Assembly (NCBI RefSeq): GCF_017306585.1
Contig: NZ_JAFKIC010000127.1
Span: forward strand, 1-51,660
DNA: 51,660 nt
From: Mesorhizobium sp.
GTDB taxonomy: Bacteria; Pseudomonadota; Alphaproteobacteria; Rhizobiales; Rhizobiaceae
Direction: 5' to 3'
Shown here: positions 1 through 9,750 of the stretch, one piece after another
Layout: the number at the start of each line of letters is the position of its first letter
How positions within the stretch are numbered: the stretch's first letter is position 1
Notes under the pieces: model-generated
The model's database searches: none
Told to the model about the DNA's origin: nothing
What the model saw: only the letters and a program-made list of their open reading frames with translations
Program-made: the position numbers and the translations under genes

Positions 1-1
1 G

Positions 2-544
2 GTCAACGAGGTCCTTGATCTCTTCAAGGCCCGCAAGGACGAGATCATCGCCGACATCGACGCCAATTTCGGCGCCGGCCGGCGCGGCATGTATGTCTAC
101 CAATGGTACGGCAAGCACAAGATCGACAACGTCGCTGAATTCAACAAGGATTTCAAATACATCAAGACGATCGCCGTGTCCGTTTTCAGCAAGCGCGAAT
201 CGACCTCCTGGCACTTCGGTCCGCTGCGGCTCAGCTTGCGCATCCTGTACAATCTGATCCCGGTGAAAGCCGAGATTTTCGTCGAATGCGGCAACGTCAA
301 GAACTACTGGTACGACAATCCGCAGTTCATCTTCGACGACACGCTGCTGCATCGTTCGGTCAACGAATATGACGGCCGCCGCTACTGCGTGTTCATGGAC
401 ATCATCAGGCCGTCTCCGTTCCCGCGCCTCATCGCGGGCATGCTGGCCGTGGTGTCGGTCAGCGTCGAGCGCATCAATTCGATGTTCTACAAGAACTGGA
501 AGATGATCGGCTCGACCAAGCCGAAGAAGGTCGAAACCACCTGA
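2..544 (+). CDS. Aspartyl/asparaginyl beta-hydroxylase family protein, 5'-truncated by window edge
   Basis: The reading frame is open from base 2 to the TGA at 542-544, so only the C-terminal 180 residues are visible and the true start lies upstream. The segment holding HRSVNEYDGRRYC and then FMDIIRPSPFP matches the end of the Asp/Asn beta-hydroxylase fold (Fe(II)/2-oxoglutarate dioxygenase), where the His is the second iron ligand and the following Arg holds 2-oxoglutarate. The first His-x-Asp iron pair is not recognisable in the visible part and may lie upstream. Bacterial members include LpxO-type enzymes that hydroxylate lipid A acyl chains, but that substrate is a guess here. A 10-bp hairpin follows the stop codon. 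Confidence 0.82.
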   Translation, partial: VNEVLDLFKARKDEIIADIDANFGAGRRGMYVYQWYGKHKIDNVAEFNKDFKYIKTIAVSVFSKRESTSWHFGPLRLSLRILYNLIPVKAEIFVECGNVKNYWYDNPQFIFDDTLLHRSVNEYDGRRYCVFMDIIRPSPFPRLIAGMLAVVSVSVERINSMFYKNWKMIGSTKPKKVETT

Positions 545-559
545 GCTGAAAAAGCTAGA

Positions 560-592
560 GAAGATGCCGCCGCCGCGACTGTCGGCATCTTC
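560..592 (+). terminator. Hairpin after the beta-hydroxylase gene
   Basis: GAAGATGCCG (560-569) pairs perfectly with CGGCATCTTC (583-592) around a 13-base loop, 15 bases after the stop. Only a weak T-rich tail follows (TCCGCGTTGT), so it may be a poor intrinsic terminator or an mRNA 3'-end stabiliser. Confidence 0.5.
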
Positions 593-811
593 CGCGTTGT
601 GATGTCGGCCGTCGCGCCGCGATGCAATTTCGGCTAGCTGCGACTTCCGCCGGAGATCCCGGACCGGTCGCCAATCCTTCCCGATGACCCTTGTTACACC
701 ATCGTCCTATAGCGGGGCCGCGCCGCGATCCTTAAAACTCGATGCGGCGGATATATCTGGTCCGATATAACGCCGTTGAGTTGGAAGCGACAATCGCCTT
801 GGGAGGAAGAG

Positions 812-1783
812 GTGAGCGGAAGGCAGCCGACTGGCCATCATGCGGATTTCATCCAGGCGTCCATCGCCAGCAGCGATGCGGCCCGTTCAGCGCTTGTTGC
901 GTCATGGCGACGCTCGCTGACCCTGCACGGGCTTGATCCGGCCGAACGCAAAGCGCCAAGACGCCTCACCGCCGGCGAACTGAGCGAGGCCCGGCAGCGT
1001 ATAGAACCATTGCTGCGCGCCGCCGATGCCAGCCTCGACCGCCTCTACCTTGCCGTAGGCGGCGTTGGCTGCTGTGTCCTGCTTGCCGATCGCGAGGGCA
1101 TTCCCGTGGAACGCCGCGGCGCTGTCGCGGACGATGACACGTTCGATGAATGGGGGCTGTGGACTGGTACGGTTTGGAGCGAGGACTCCGAAGGGACGAA
1201 CGGCATCGGTACCTGCCTTGCCGATCAGCGCGCGCTTACCATCCATCGCGATCAGCACTTCTTTTCGCGCAACACGCTGATGAGTTGCACCACGGCGCCG
1301 ATTTATGATCACGAGGGCAATCTCGCGGCGGCGCTCGATGTTTCGTCGTGCCGGTCGGACCTGACCGAGGGCTTTGTCAACCTCATCGCCATCGCGGTCG
1401 GCGACGCGGCGCGGCGCATCGAAGCCGAGAACTTCCGCCTGGCATTTTCCAATGCCCGCATCCTGCTGGCCCCCGTCGCCGAGCGCAGCGCCAGTGCCTT
1501 GATCGCCGTCGATGCCGACGATCTGGTGGTCGGGGCGACACGCTCGGCGCGTCTCGGCCTCGGCATCACCCAACAGGTTCTGGCCAAGGGCCTTCCGGCG
1601 GCCGACATCCTCGGCGCCTTGGCCAGGACGGCCGAAGATCTGGACGAAGCCGAGCGCGGCGTGGTTCAGCGGGCCATGGCGCGCGCCGAGGGCAATGTGT
1701 CGGCCGCCGCCAGCAATCTCGGCATTTCGCGGGCAACCCTGCACCGCAAGCTTGTCCGGTTCGGCATCCGCCGTCCGCATTGA
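812..1783 (+). CDS. GAF domain / Fis-type HTH transcriptional regulator
   Basis: A 323-residue protein starting at GTG 812, chosen because a clear Shine-Dalgarno (GGGAGGA, 801-807) sits five bases upstream; an in-frame TTG at 776 has no such site. The N-terminal two thirds resemble the GAF sensor region of AcoR-type regulators (the segment around [20 protein letters not shown] is typical). The last ~45 residues are a Fis-type helix-turn-helix ([23 protein letters not shown]). The central AAA+ ATPase of sigma-54 activators is absent, so it cannot drive sigma-54 polymerase the usual way. It lies directly upstream of, and on the same strand as, an aldehyde dehydrogenase, with a perfect palindrome between them. 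It probably controls that gene in response to an alcohol or aldehyde (inference). Confidence 0.85.
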   Translation: MSGRQPTGHHADFIQASIASSDAARSALVASWRRSLTLHGLDPAERKAPRRLTAGELSEARQRIEPLLRAADASLDRLYLAVGGVGCCVLLADREGIPVERRGAVADDDTFDEWGLWTGTVWSEDSEGTNGIGTCLADQRALTIHRDQHFFSRNTLMSCTTAPIYDHEGNLAAALDVSSCRSDLTEGFVNLIAIAVGDAARRIEAENFRLAFSNARILLAPVAERSASALIAVDADDLVVGATRSARLGLGITQQVLAKGLPAADILGALARTAEDLDEAERGVVQRAMARAEGNVSAAASNLGISRATLHRKLVRFGIRRPH

Positions 1784-1795
1784 GCTTTGCGCCCA

Positions 1796-1823
1796 GGGAC
1801 TGTCGCAGATCTGCGACAGTCCC
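1796..1823. promoter_or_regulatory. Perfect 28-bp palindrome, likely regulator binding site
   Basis: A 14-bp arm (GGGACTGTCGCAGA) is followed immediately by its exact reverse complement. The core reads TGTCGCAGATCTGCGACA. It begins 13 bases after the stop of the GAF-Fis regulator and ends about 100 bases before the aldehyde dehydrogenase start. No T-run follows and there is no loop, so an operator or activator site for the dimeric Fis-type regulator is more likely than a terminator. Confidence 0.65.
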
Positions 1824-1925
1824 GCCTTGCCGAGTACCCGGCACTGGCTGACAGAGATCGAGACATCCGCAATTCTTGCCTCCGACGCGTCACATCCTGT
1901 GGCGCCGCCACTTGGGAGGAAGATC

Positions 1926-3443
<1,518 letters not shown>

Positions 3444-3547
3444 TCGCCTCCCAAGGCGGCGCATGATCCTTTCCGAAGGGTCATGCGCGCTCTATCTGGG
3501 GCGGGACCTGCTGGGTCATGCCCCGGTTTGTCGTCAAGGAGGAAGAC

Positions 3548-3916
3548 ATGCCCGACAAGGTTTCCCTTGGAAAAGTCTCGGCCACGCCCGAGGCCTCGGC
3601 CTTTCTGGCGGAGATCATCGCCGACCATGGGCCGGTGCTGTTCCACCAGTCGGGCGGGTGCTGTGACGGCTCCTCGCCAATGTGCTACCCCCAGAACGAT
3701 TTCATCGTCGGCGACAATGACGTGATGCTGGGTGAGATCGGCGACACGCCGGTCTATATCAGCGCCTCGCAATACGAGGTCTGGAAGCACACCGACTTGC
3801 TCATCGATGTGGTGCCGGGCAGGGGCGGCATGTTCTCGCTAGACAACGGGCGCGAAAAGCGGTTTCTGACCCGCTCGACCGTCTGTGCCATTCCCGAAAC
3901 GCCGCCGCGGGCCTGA
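3548..3916 (+). CDS. DUF779 domain-containing protein
   Basis: A 122-residue protein starting at ATG 3548, five bases after AAGGAGGAAGA; an upstream in-frame ATG at 3518 lacks a good ribosome site. The segment FHQSGGCCDGSSPMC near residues 30-45 carries a paired Cys motif plus a third Cys and is characteristic of DUF779. Family members are typically encoded beside acetaldehyde dehydrogenases, as here (105 bases downstream). The biochemical role is not established. The Cys cluster suggests metal binding or redox function (inference). Confidence 0.85.
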   Translation: MPDKVSLGKVSATPEASAFLAEIIADHGPVLFHQSGGCCDGSSPMCYPQNDFIVGDNDVMLGEIGDTPVYISASQYEVWKHTDLLIDVVPGRGGMFSLDNGREKRFLTRSTVCAIPETPPRA

Positions 3917-3955
3917 GGGTTGACGCCGCTCCCTTTGCGGGGGCAGTAAACGGTG

Positions 3956-4330
3956 ATGTTCAATCTCTTTCTCGTCGTCACTGGCGGTGGCATCGGCGCC
4001 GGCATACGCCATCTGACCAATCTGGGCGCACTGCGCCTCGTCGGTCCCAACTATCCCTGGGGCACGATGGTCATCAACATCGTCGGCTCGTTCGCGATGG
4101 GCCTGTTCATCGCGACGCTTGTGCGTCGCGGCGGATCGAACGAGCTCAGGCTTTTTGTCGCCACCGGCATCTTTGGCGGCTTCACCACCTTCTCGGCCTT
4201 TTCGCTCGACTTCGCGACCTTGTGGGAGCGGGGCGCTACCTTGCCGGCCCTGGGATATGCGCTGGCCAGCGTCATTGGCGCCATTATCGCCCTGTTTTTG
4301 GGTCTTTGGCTCGCAAGAAGCCTGCCATAA
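3956..4330 (+). CDS. crcB: Fluoride efflux channel CrcB/Fluc
   Basis: A 124-residue membrane protein with four hydrophobic segments and the Fluc signatures GGGIGAGIRH, GTMVINIVGSF and GGFTTFSAFS; the last carries the Phe-box and Thr-Thr-Phe region that line the fluoride pore. It exports fluoride and works as an antiparallel dimer in the inner membrane. ATG 3956 is preferred; a GTG one codon earlier (3953) is equally in frame. Only 39 bases separate it from the DUF779 stop, too short for a fluoride riboswitch, and none is visible. Confidence 0.93.
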   Translation: MFNLFLVVTGGGIGAGIRHLTNLGALRLVGPNYPWGTMVINIVGSFAMGLFIATLVRRGGSNELRLFVATGIFGGFTTFSAFSLDFATLWERGATLPALGYALASVIGAIIALFLGLWLARSLP

Positions 4331-4390
4331 TGCTATTGCCGCGCCGAGAACAGGCCGAGTCCTGGCCGGAAAACAGGTAGACGAAGAACT

Positions 4391-5371
4391 ATGGCAGGCG
4401 TCGAACAGATCACGGTGGAGGCCGGCGAGGCGGGCATGCGGCTCGATCGCTGGTTCAAGGCCCATTTCCCGGGCCTCGGCTTCGGTCACCTGCAGAAACT
4501 GCTGCGGTCGGGCCAGATCCGCGTCGATGGAGGCCGCGTCAAGGCCGACACCCGTGTCGAGCCGGGCCAGATGGTGCGCGTGCCGCCGCTCGAGGTCGAC
4601 AAGAAGGGCGATGTGCCGCTGACCGGCCATTCGATCCGCAACCAGGGCGATGCCGACGTTCTGGCGAAAATGCTGATCCATGAAGACCCGAAGGTTTTCG
4701 TCTTCAACAAGCCCGCAGGCCTGGCGGTGCAGGGCGGCTCGGGCGTCACCCGCAATGTGGACGACATGCTGGAAGCCTGGCGCAACCAGAAGGGCGAGAA
4801 ACCAAGGCTGGTGCACCGGCTCGACCGCGACACATCAGGTGTGCTGGTGGTGGCCCGCACGAGACTGGCCGCGATGAAGCTCTCCGAGGCGTTTCGCGCG
4901 CGCGAAACGAAGAAGACCTACTGGGCGCTCGTGAAGGGCGTGCCGCCCAAGCGCGAGGACAAGATCTCGACCTGGCTGATCAAGGAAGCGACGCCGGACG
5001 GCGACCGGGTACGCATCGCCAAGCATGGCGAGAAGGGCGCCGACCATGCCGTCTCCTATTACCGCATCGTCGAACAGGCGGCGCAGGCGCTGAGCTGGCT
5101 GGAGATGGAGCCCTATACCGGGCGCACCCACCAGTTGCGCGTGCATGCCGCCCATATCGGCTGCCCGATCATCGGCGATCCCAAATATTTCGAGGCCGAT
5201 ACCAACTGGGAATTTCCAGGCGGCATCCAGAATCGCCTGCATCTGCATGCCCGCCGCATCATCATCCCGCATCCCGACCAGGGCGTTATCGACGTCACCG
5301 CGCCGATGCCGCCACACATGCGCCAGAGTTGGAACCTGATCGGCTTCGACGAGCAGAGCGCGGAGGACTGA
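4391..5371 (+). CDS. rluC: 23S rRNA pseudouridine synthase, RluA/RluC family
   Basis: A 326-residue protein with an N-terminal S4 RNA-binding domain (about residues 15-75, with LQKLLRSGQIRVDGGRV) and the catalytic RluA-type domain. The hallmark HRLDRDTSGVL holds the catalytic Asp, and YTGRTHQLRVH follows. It isomerises uridines in 23S rRNA; RluC is the best fit by length and S4 domain, but RluD-like specificity cannot be excluded. Its stop overlaps the ribosome-site region of the next gene, suggesting co-transcription with the DMT transporter and possibly with crcB 60 bases upstream. Confidence 0.9.
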   Translation: MAGVEQITVEAGEAGMRLDRWFKAHFPGLGFGHLQKLLRSGQIRVDGGRVKADTRVEPGQMVRVPPLEVDKKGDVPLTGHSIRNQGDADVLAKMLIHEDPKVFVFNKPAGLAVQGGSGVTRNVDDMLEAWRNQKGEKPRLVHRLDRDTSGVLVVARTRLAAMKLSEAFRARETKKTYWALVKGVPPKREDKISTWLIKEATPDGDRVRIAKHGEKGADHAVSYYRIVEQAAQALSWLEMEPYTGRTHQLRVHAAHIGCPIIGDPKYFEADTNWEFPGGIQNRLHLHARRIIIPHPDQGVIDVTAPMPPHMRQSWNLIGFDEQSAED

Positions 5372-5373
5372 CC

Positions 5374-6291
5374 TTGAGCGGCGTCACCGATGCGCTCGAT
5401 CGGCGCGACACGGTCGACCTGGCCGCAGCCGCGATCATGGTTGGCCTGACCTTTTCCTGGGGGCTGAACTACGTCGCCGCCAAGATCTCCTATGCCGGCT
5501 ATGATCCTGTCTTCCTGTCGATAGCCCGCTCGGTCATCGGCGGTTTCTGCGTCTTTCTCTGGTGCCGCTGGCGCGGCATCGCCCTGTTCGGCCGCGATGG
5601 CACATTGCTCGCGGGCACTGCCGTCGGCGTTCTGTTCGGGATCGAGTTCCTTTGCCTCTATGTCGGCCTGGAGCATACGACCGTTGCCCGCAATACGCTG
5701 CTGGTCAACTCGATGCCGTTCTGGATGCTGGTCGGCGGCCACTTCCTGCTTGGCGAGCAGATCACGCTGCGCAAATTCCTCGGGTTGCTGCTCGCTTTTG
5801 GCGGTCTTGCCGCGGTCTTTTCCGACAAGCTTGGCGGCGGGGGGGACATGCTGTTCGGTGACCTGCTGAGCCTCGGCTCGGGGTTTTTCTGGGCTTTGAC
5901 CAACATCCTCATCAAGCGCTCGAAGCTGGTCGAGGCGAGCGCCGAGAAGCTGCTGCTCTATCAGCTCGCCGGAGCCGCGGTCGTCGGCGTCCTGGTCATG
6001 CCGCTCGCCGGCCCGCCTATTCGCGACCCCGCGTTGTTGCCGACACTGGCCCTGCTTTTCCAGGCGATTTACGTCGTCGCCTTCACCTATGTGCTGTGGT
6101 TCTGGCTGCTGCGCCGCTATCCCGCCTCAGGCCTGTCGAGCTTCACCTTCCTGTCGCCGGTCTTCGGCGTCCTGTGCGGCGCGCTGATCTTGAAGGAGCC
6201 GCTGACAATACGCATTTTCCTGGCTCTTGGCCTCATCGCCGCCGGCCTGATCATCGTAAACCGGCGGGCGCGCAAGCTGACGCCGGTCTGA
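5374..6291 (+). CDS. DMT-superfamily (EamA) transporter
   Basis: A 305-residue protein with ten predicted hydrophobic segments arranged as two EamA repeats (the first from about residue 20, the second from about 155). The best start is TTG 5374, seven bases after GGAGG (5362-5366) inside the end of rluC; the open frame extends upstream but has no better signal. Substrates of this family are mostly amino acids and other metabolites and cannot be predicted here. The last helices include YPASGLSSFTFLSPVFGVL, typical of EamA proteins. Confidence 0.85.
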   Translation: MSGVTDALDRRDTVDLAAAAIMVGLTFSWGLNYVAAKISYAGYDPVFLSIARSVIGGFCVFLWCRWRGIALFGRDGTLLAGTAVGVLFGIEFLCLYVGLEHTTVARNTLLVNSMPFWMLVGGHFLLGEQITLRKFLGLLLAFGGLAAVFSDKLGGGGDMLFGDLLSLGSGFFWALTNILIKRSKLVEASAEKLLLYQLAGAAVVGVLVMPLAGPPIRDPALLPTLALLFQAIYVVAFTYVLWFWLLRRYPASGLSSFTFLSPVFGVLCGALILKEPLTIRIFLALGLIAAGLIIVNRRARKLTPV

Positions 6292-6302
6292 GAAAGATTC
6301 AC

Positions 6303-7094
6303 ATGCGCGATATCCTGAACGACCTCGAAGCCGGAAAACTGCTTTCCGATCCCGATCCGGTGCGCCGCGCCCAGATCCAGATGAAGACGCCGCTGCCGAA
6401 GCGATTCTATGCGACTGTTTCGGTTGCGCCGATCGAGAACGGTTTTGCTGTCCATCTCGACGGCAAGCCGGTGCGCACGCCCGGCAAGGCCTTGCTGGCA
6501 TTGCCGACCGAGAAGGCGGCGTACCTGGTCGCCGAGGAGTTCGCCGCCCAGGGCGAGACCATCGATCCGGTGACGATGCCGGTGATGCGCCTGGTCAACA
6601 CCGCGCTCGACGGTGTCGCCATCGATCCGCAGGCGGTGCTCGAGGACATACTGCGCTTTGCCGCTTCGGACCTGCTCTGCTACCGCGCCGACGCGCCGCA
6701 AGGGCTTGTCGAGCGGCAGAACGAGCAGTGGGATCCGGTGCTCGACTGGGCGCGTGCCTCACTTGGCGCGCGCTTCAACCTCGCCGAGGGGATCATCCAT
6801 GTCGAGCAGCCGCGCGAGAGCATCGCGGTGCTGGGGGCGCATCTTGGCCAGCGCGCGCAACCGCTGCGCCTTGCCGCAATTCACGTGATGACCTCGCTGA
6901 CCGGTTCGGCGCTGCTGGCGCTGGCCGTGGATTTCGGCGAACTCGACGCGGAGGCGGCGTGGGCCGCCGGCCATGTCGACGAGGACTGGCAGATCGAGCA
7001 TTGGGGGCAGGATGCCGAGGCGGTCGCGCGCCGGTCCGCCCGCAAGCGCGACATGATGGCCGCCGTCGGCCTGCTGGACGCGCTCAAGGTGTGA
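6303..7094 (+). CDS. ATP12 family F1-ATPase assembly chaperone
   Basis: A 263-residue protein starting at ATG 6303, ten bases after the transporter stop. It matches the alphaproteobacterial/mitochondrial ATP12 family: RFYATVSVAP near residue 38, the segment KPVRTPGKALLALPT, and a C-terminal helical part with HWGQDAEA. In mitochondria ATP12 binds the F1 alpha subunit before assembly, and the bacterial member is presumed to act similarly in the cytoplasm. The much longer open frame starting at 6096 overlaps the transporter and is not used. Confidence 0.88.
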   Translation: MRDILNDLEAGKLLSDPDPVRRAQIQMKTPLPKRFYATVSVAPIENGFAVHLDGKPVRTPGKALLALPTEKAAYLVAEEFAAQGETIDPVTMPVMRLVNTALDGVAIDPQAVLEDILRFAASDLLCYRADAPQGLVERQNEQWDPVLDWARASLGARFNLAEGIIHVEQPRESIAVLGAHLGQRAQPLRLAAIHVMTSLTGSALLALAVDFGELDAEAAWAAGHVDEDWQIEHWGQDAEAVARRSARKRDMMAAVGLLDALKV

Positions 7095-7205
7095 CCTCGA
7101 GCGCCAGGATACCGCACCGCATCTAAGACCAAAGTCATAATCCCATCGTCGCTCTGCCGCGGGCGGGGGCTTTCTGTCATTTTTTCGTGATGGCTCGGCA
7201 TTCGA

Positions 7206-7231
7206 GTCCGCGTTCGGAGGAGAGCGCGGAC
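7206..7231 (+). repeat. Hairpin with GGAGGA loop upstream of the MFS gene
   Basis: GTCCGCG (7206-7212) pairs with CGCGGAC (7225-7231) around a 12-base loop containing GGAGGA. It lies 46 bases before the MFS start. No downstream T-run is present, so it could be a leader structure. Confidence 0.35.
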
Positions 7232-7277
7232 ATCGGTGCACAGCATCGAGGACAGGGTCTCACGGGAGGACATATCA

Positions 7278-9167
7278 ATGGCAATTGCATCGACCGTCGG
7301 CGGAGAAAGCCGCGGCATGACGCGAGAGGAGAAGAAGGTCATCTTCGCCTCCTCGCTCGGCACCGTTTTCGAATGGTACGATTTCTATCTCTACGGATCG
7401 CTCGCGGCCTTCATCGGCTCGACTTTTTTCAGCCCCACTATTCCAGAGGCGACGCGTAACATCTTCGCCTTGCTGGCATTTGCCGCCGGTTTTCTTGTTC
7501 GCCCGTTTGGCGCTCTCCTGTTTGGCCGTATCGGCGACCTTGTCGGGCGCAAGTACACATTCCTCGTCACCATGACCATCATGGGCCTTTCGACCTTTCT
7601 GGTCGGTCTGCTGCCTGGCTATGCGACCCTGGGCATCGCGGCTCCCGTGATCCTGATTGTCCTGCGCATGCTGCAGGGCCTGGCGCTCGGCGGCGAATAT
7701 GGCGGGGCGGCGACTTATGTTGCCGAGCACGCGCCTGACGACCGTCGAGGGTTCTACACGTCATGGATCCAGACGACGGCAACGCTCGGCCTGTTCCTGT
7801 CGCTTGTCGTCATCCTGATCGTCCAGGGTTCGCTCAGCAAGGAAACCTACGCCGCCTGGGGTTGGCGCATTCCTTTCATCGTCTCTTTCTTGCTGCTCGC
7901 CGTTTCGATCTGGATTCGCTTGTCTCTGTCCGAGTCCCCAACCTTCAAGAAGATGAAGGAAGAAGGGAAGGGCTCCAAGGCACCGCTTTCGGAAGCCTTT
8001 GGGCAGTGGAAGAACGCCAAGATCGCCCTGCTGGCGCTGCTCGGCCTCACCGCCGGTCAGGCTGTGGTCTGGTACAACGGCCAGTTCTATGCGCTGTTCT
8101 TCCTGCAGAACGTGCTGAAGGTCGACGCGCAATCGGTCAACATCATGATCGCCATCGCGCTGGCGCTCGGCTCGATCTTCTTCGTCGTGTTCGGCTGGCT
8201 GTCCGACAAGGTCGGTCGCAAGCCGATTATCATGGCCGGCCTCGCACTCGCCATCGTCTGCACCTTCCCGCTGTTCAAGGCGCTGACCTGGGCGGCCAAT
8301 CCGGCTCTCGCCAAGGCGCAGCAGAACACGCGTGCAACGGTGACGGCAGCACCCGGCGACTGCAAGTTCCAGTTCAATCCGGTCGGCACGGCGAAGTTCA
8401 CGACATCGTGCGACATCGCGACATCGTTCCTGACCAAGAACTCGGTTCCTTACGACGTGGTGTCGACGGCCGCGGCCGGCACGGCCGCGTCGGTCAAGAT
8501 CGGCAGCGAGACGGTGGCGTCGTACGACGCGGTCGCCGCCGGCGATCAGGCCAAGGCCAAGGACGCGGCCTTCGTCAAGGCTGTGAACATGTCCCTGCAG
8601 GATGGCGGATATCCGCTGAAGCGCGCGGCGATCAAGGTCGCCGACCAGAAACTGGACGCCTTCATCGCGGCCAACCCTGAGCTTAAGCTCGATGCCGCGG
8701 CCATACGCGGCGGCGAAAAGACAGCGGTGCCGGTGGATCAGGCGGTCAAGGACAAACTACTGACCACGGATGAGGCAGCGGGTGCGCCCGAGATCACGGT
8801 TTACAACATACCGGGTGGTGGGGCGTTTGCCATGTTCGCGGATCCGGCGGCCGTGAACTGGCCGATGACGATCGGTATCCTGTTCATCCTGGTGCTGTTC
8901 GTGACCATGGTTTACGGGCCCATCGCGGCGATCCTGGTCGAGATGTTCCCGACCCGTATTCGTTACACCGGCATGTCGTTGCCGTATCATATCGGCAATG
9001 GCTGGTTCGGCGGCTTGCTGCCAGCGACGGTTTTCGCACTTAGTGCCTACAAGGGCGACATCTACTACGGCCTTTGGTACCCGGTAGTGATCGCTGCGTT
9101 TACGCTCGTCATCGGCATGATCTTCGTCAAGGATACGCTCGGTACGAATCTGCACGCCAAGGACTAG
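7278..9167 (+). CDS. MFS metabolite:H+ symporter with large periplasmic insertion
   Basis: A 629-residue transporter starting at ATG 7278, seven bases after GGGAGGA. It has twelve predicted helices in the style of the ProP/ShiA/KgtP group: FEWYDFYLYGSLAAF in helix 1, RIGDLVGRKYTF between helices 2 and 3, LGGEYGGAATYVAEHAP at helix 4-5, SDKVGRKPI between helices 8 and 9, and EMFPTRIRYTGMSLPYHIGNG after helix 10. Family members move osmolytes, organic acids or shikimate with protons. About 180 soluble residues (around 345-525) are inserted between helices 9 and 10, on the periplasmic side by topology; they include two Cys close together (GDCKF, TSCDIA). The usual length is near 430-450, so this is an extended subtype. 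The substrate is unknown. Confidence 0.9.
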   Translation: MAIASTVGGESRGMTREEKKVIFASSLGTVFEWYDFYLYGSLAAFIGSTFFSPTIPEATRNIFALLAFAAGFLVRPFGALLFGRIGDLVGRKYTFLVTMTIMGLSTFLVGLLPGYATLGIAAPVILIVLRMLQGLALGGEYGGAATYVAEHAPDDRRGFYTSWIQTTATLGLFLSLVVILIVQGSLSKETYAAWGWRIPFIVSFLLLAVSIWIRLSLSESPTFKKMKEEGKGSKAPLSEAFGQWKNAKIALLALLGLTAGQAVVWYNGQFYALFFLQNVLKVDAQSVNIMIAIALALGSIFFVVFGWLSDKVGRKPIIMAGLALAIVCTFPLFKALTWAANPALAKAQQNTRATVTAAPGDCKFQFNPVGTAKFTTSCDIATSFLTKNSVPYDVVSTAAAGTAASVKIGSETVASYDAVAAGDQAKAKDAAFVKAVNMSLQDGGYPLKRAAIKVADQKLDAFIAANPELKLDAAAIRGGEKTAVPVDQAVKDKLLTTDEAAGAPEITVYNIPGGGAFAMFADPAAVNWPMTIGILFILVLFVTMVYGPIAAILVEMFPTRIRYTGMSLPYHIGNGWFGGLLPATVFALSAYKGDIYYGLWYPVVIAAFTLVIGMIFVKDTLGTNLHAKD

Positions 9168-9190
9168 CGATCGGCAGACAAAACAAAAAA

Positions 9191-9216
9191 GCCCGGCGCG
9201 AGCGATCGCGCCGGGC
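9191..9216 (-). terminator. Intrinsic terminator between convergent MFS and DUF6074 genes
   Basis: GCCCGGCGCG (9191-9200) pairs with CGCGCCGGGC (9207-9216), loop AGCGAT. On the minus strand it is followed by a T-rich run (the A-rich stretch 9179-9190), so it best fits the end of the small minus-strand gene. It may also stop the MFS transcript. Confidence 0.8.
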
Positions 9217-9244
9217 TTCGCCATGTCTGGACCGAAGGAAAGGA

Positions 9245-9439
9245 TCAGCTCTTGGGCAGCCGGTTCTCTTCCTCGACAGCTGCCTCGTGATACCAGCTAT
9301 CAAAATCAGCGTGCGTGTTGCGCAACGCGGCGAGCTCTGCCGCGAATTTGGCCTTCGCGCCTAAATTTGAGGCAGACCTGCGTGCTGCCAGGGGGAAGGG
9401 CAGGATTTTTGCCGACGGACGGGCGGAGACGATCTCCAT
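9245..9439 (-). CDS. DUF6074-like small protein
   Basis: A 64-residue protein starting at the ATG complementary to 9437-9439, preceded on its strand by AAAGGAGA. An upstream in-frame start at 9508 has no ribosome site. The sequence MEIVSARPSAKILPFPLAAR followed by a helical, charged C-terminus (FDSWYHEAAVEEENRL) resembles small rhizobial proteins grouped as DUF6074. Function is unknown. It is convergent with the MFS gene and its 5' end faces the glnII regulatory region. Confidence 0.72.
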   Translation of the reverse strand: MEIVSARPSAKILPFPLAARRSASNLGAKAKFAAELAALRNTHADFDSWYHEAAVEEENRLPKS

Positions 9440-9540
9440 AGCCGGTCTCCTTTCTTCTCTATGAGCTTTTCGATTCACCTGTTCTGCAAGATAGGTTGTG
9501 CGATTCATTTAGGCAATATGCTCACAAAAAGATCAGTAAA

Positions 9541-9557
9541 TGCACAATATTTATGCA
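9541..9557. promoter_or_regulatory. Candidate NtrC binding site upstream of glnII
   Basis: A 17-base element, TGCACAATATTTATGCA, has the spacing of the NtrC consensus (TGCACC, five bases, GGTGCA) and intact outer TGCA arms. It sits about 97 bases upstream of the -24 element, a normal enhancer distance. The inner positions deviate, so this is a candidate only. Confidence 0.5.
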
Positions 9558-9653
9558 TATTGAAACTCTGGTTGATCCCGGCGCATTGCTGAGGCGGCTC
9601 AGCGAATTCAGTGCGATGTCGCGACCATTTTGCCGCACCCTCCGCCGGGAGAG

Positions 9654-9669
9654 TGGCACACGAATTGCA
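9654..9669 (+). promoter_or_regulatory. Sigma-54 (-24/-12) promoter of glnII
   Basis: TGGCAC, five bases, then TTGCA: an exact match to the RpoN consensus with correct GG-GC spacing. Transcription would begin near 9680, leaving a leader of about 70 bases before glnII. Sigma-54/NtrC control of glnII is established in Rhizobium and Sinorhizobium. The remainder of 9440-9750 is AT-rich regulatory sequence with no gene. Confidence 0.88.
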
Positions 9670-9750
9670 TTTTAAGAGATTGGCAGGCCGGCTTCGTCCG
9701 GCCGCGCGTCGACACCGTTCCGCGGTGATCAAGCAACGAGAGGCTCTAGA

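Noticed and set aside
3917-3955. Possible fluoride riboswitch before crcB
   Set aside because: The spacer is only 39 bases and lacks the fold; too short for the known fluoride aptamer.
9496-9520. Second NtrC-like site upstream of glnII
   Set aside because: Half-sites are too degenerate and the spacing is wrong.
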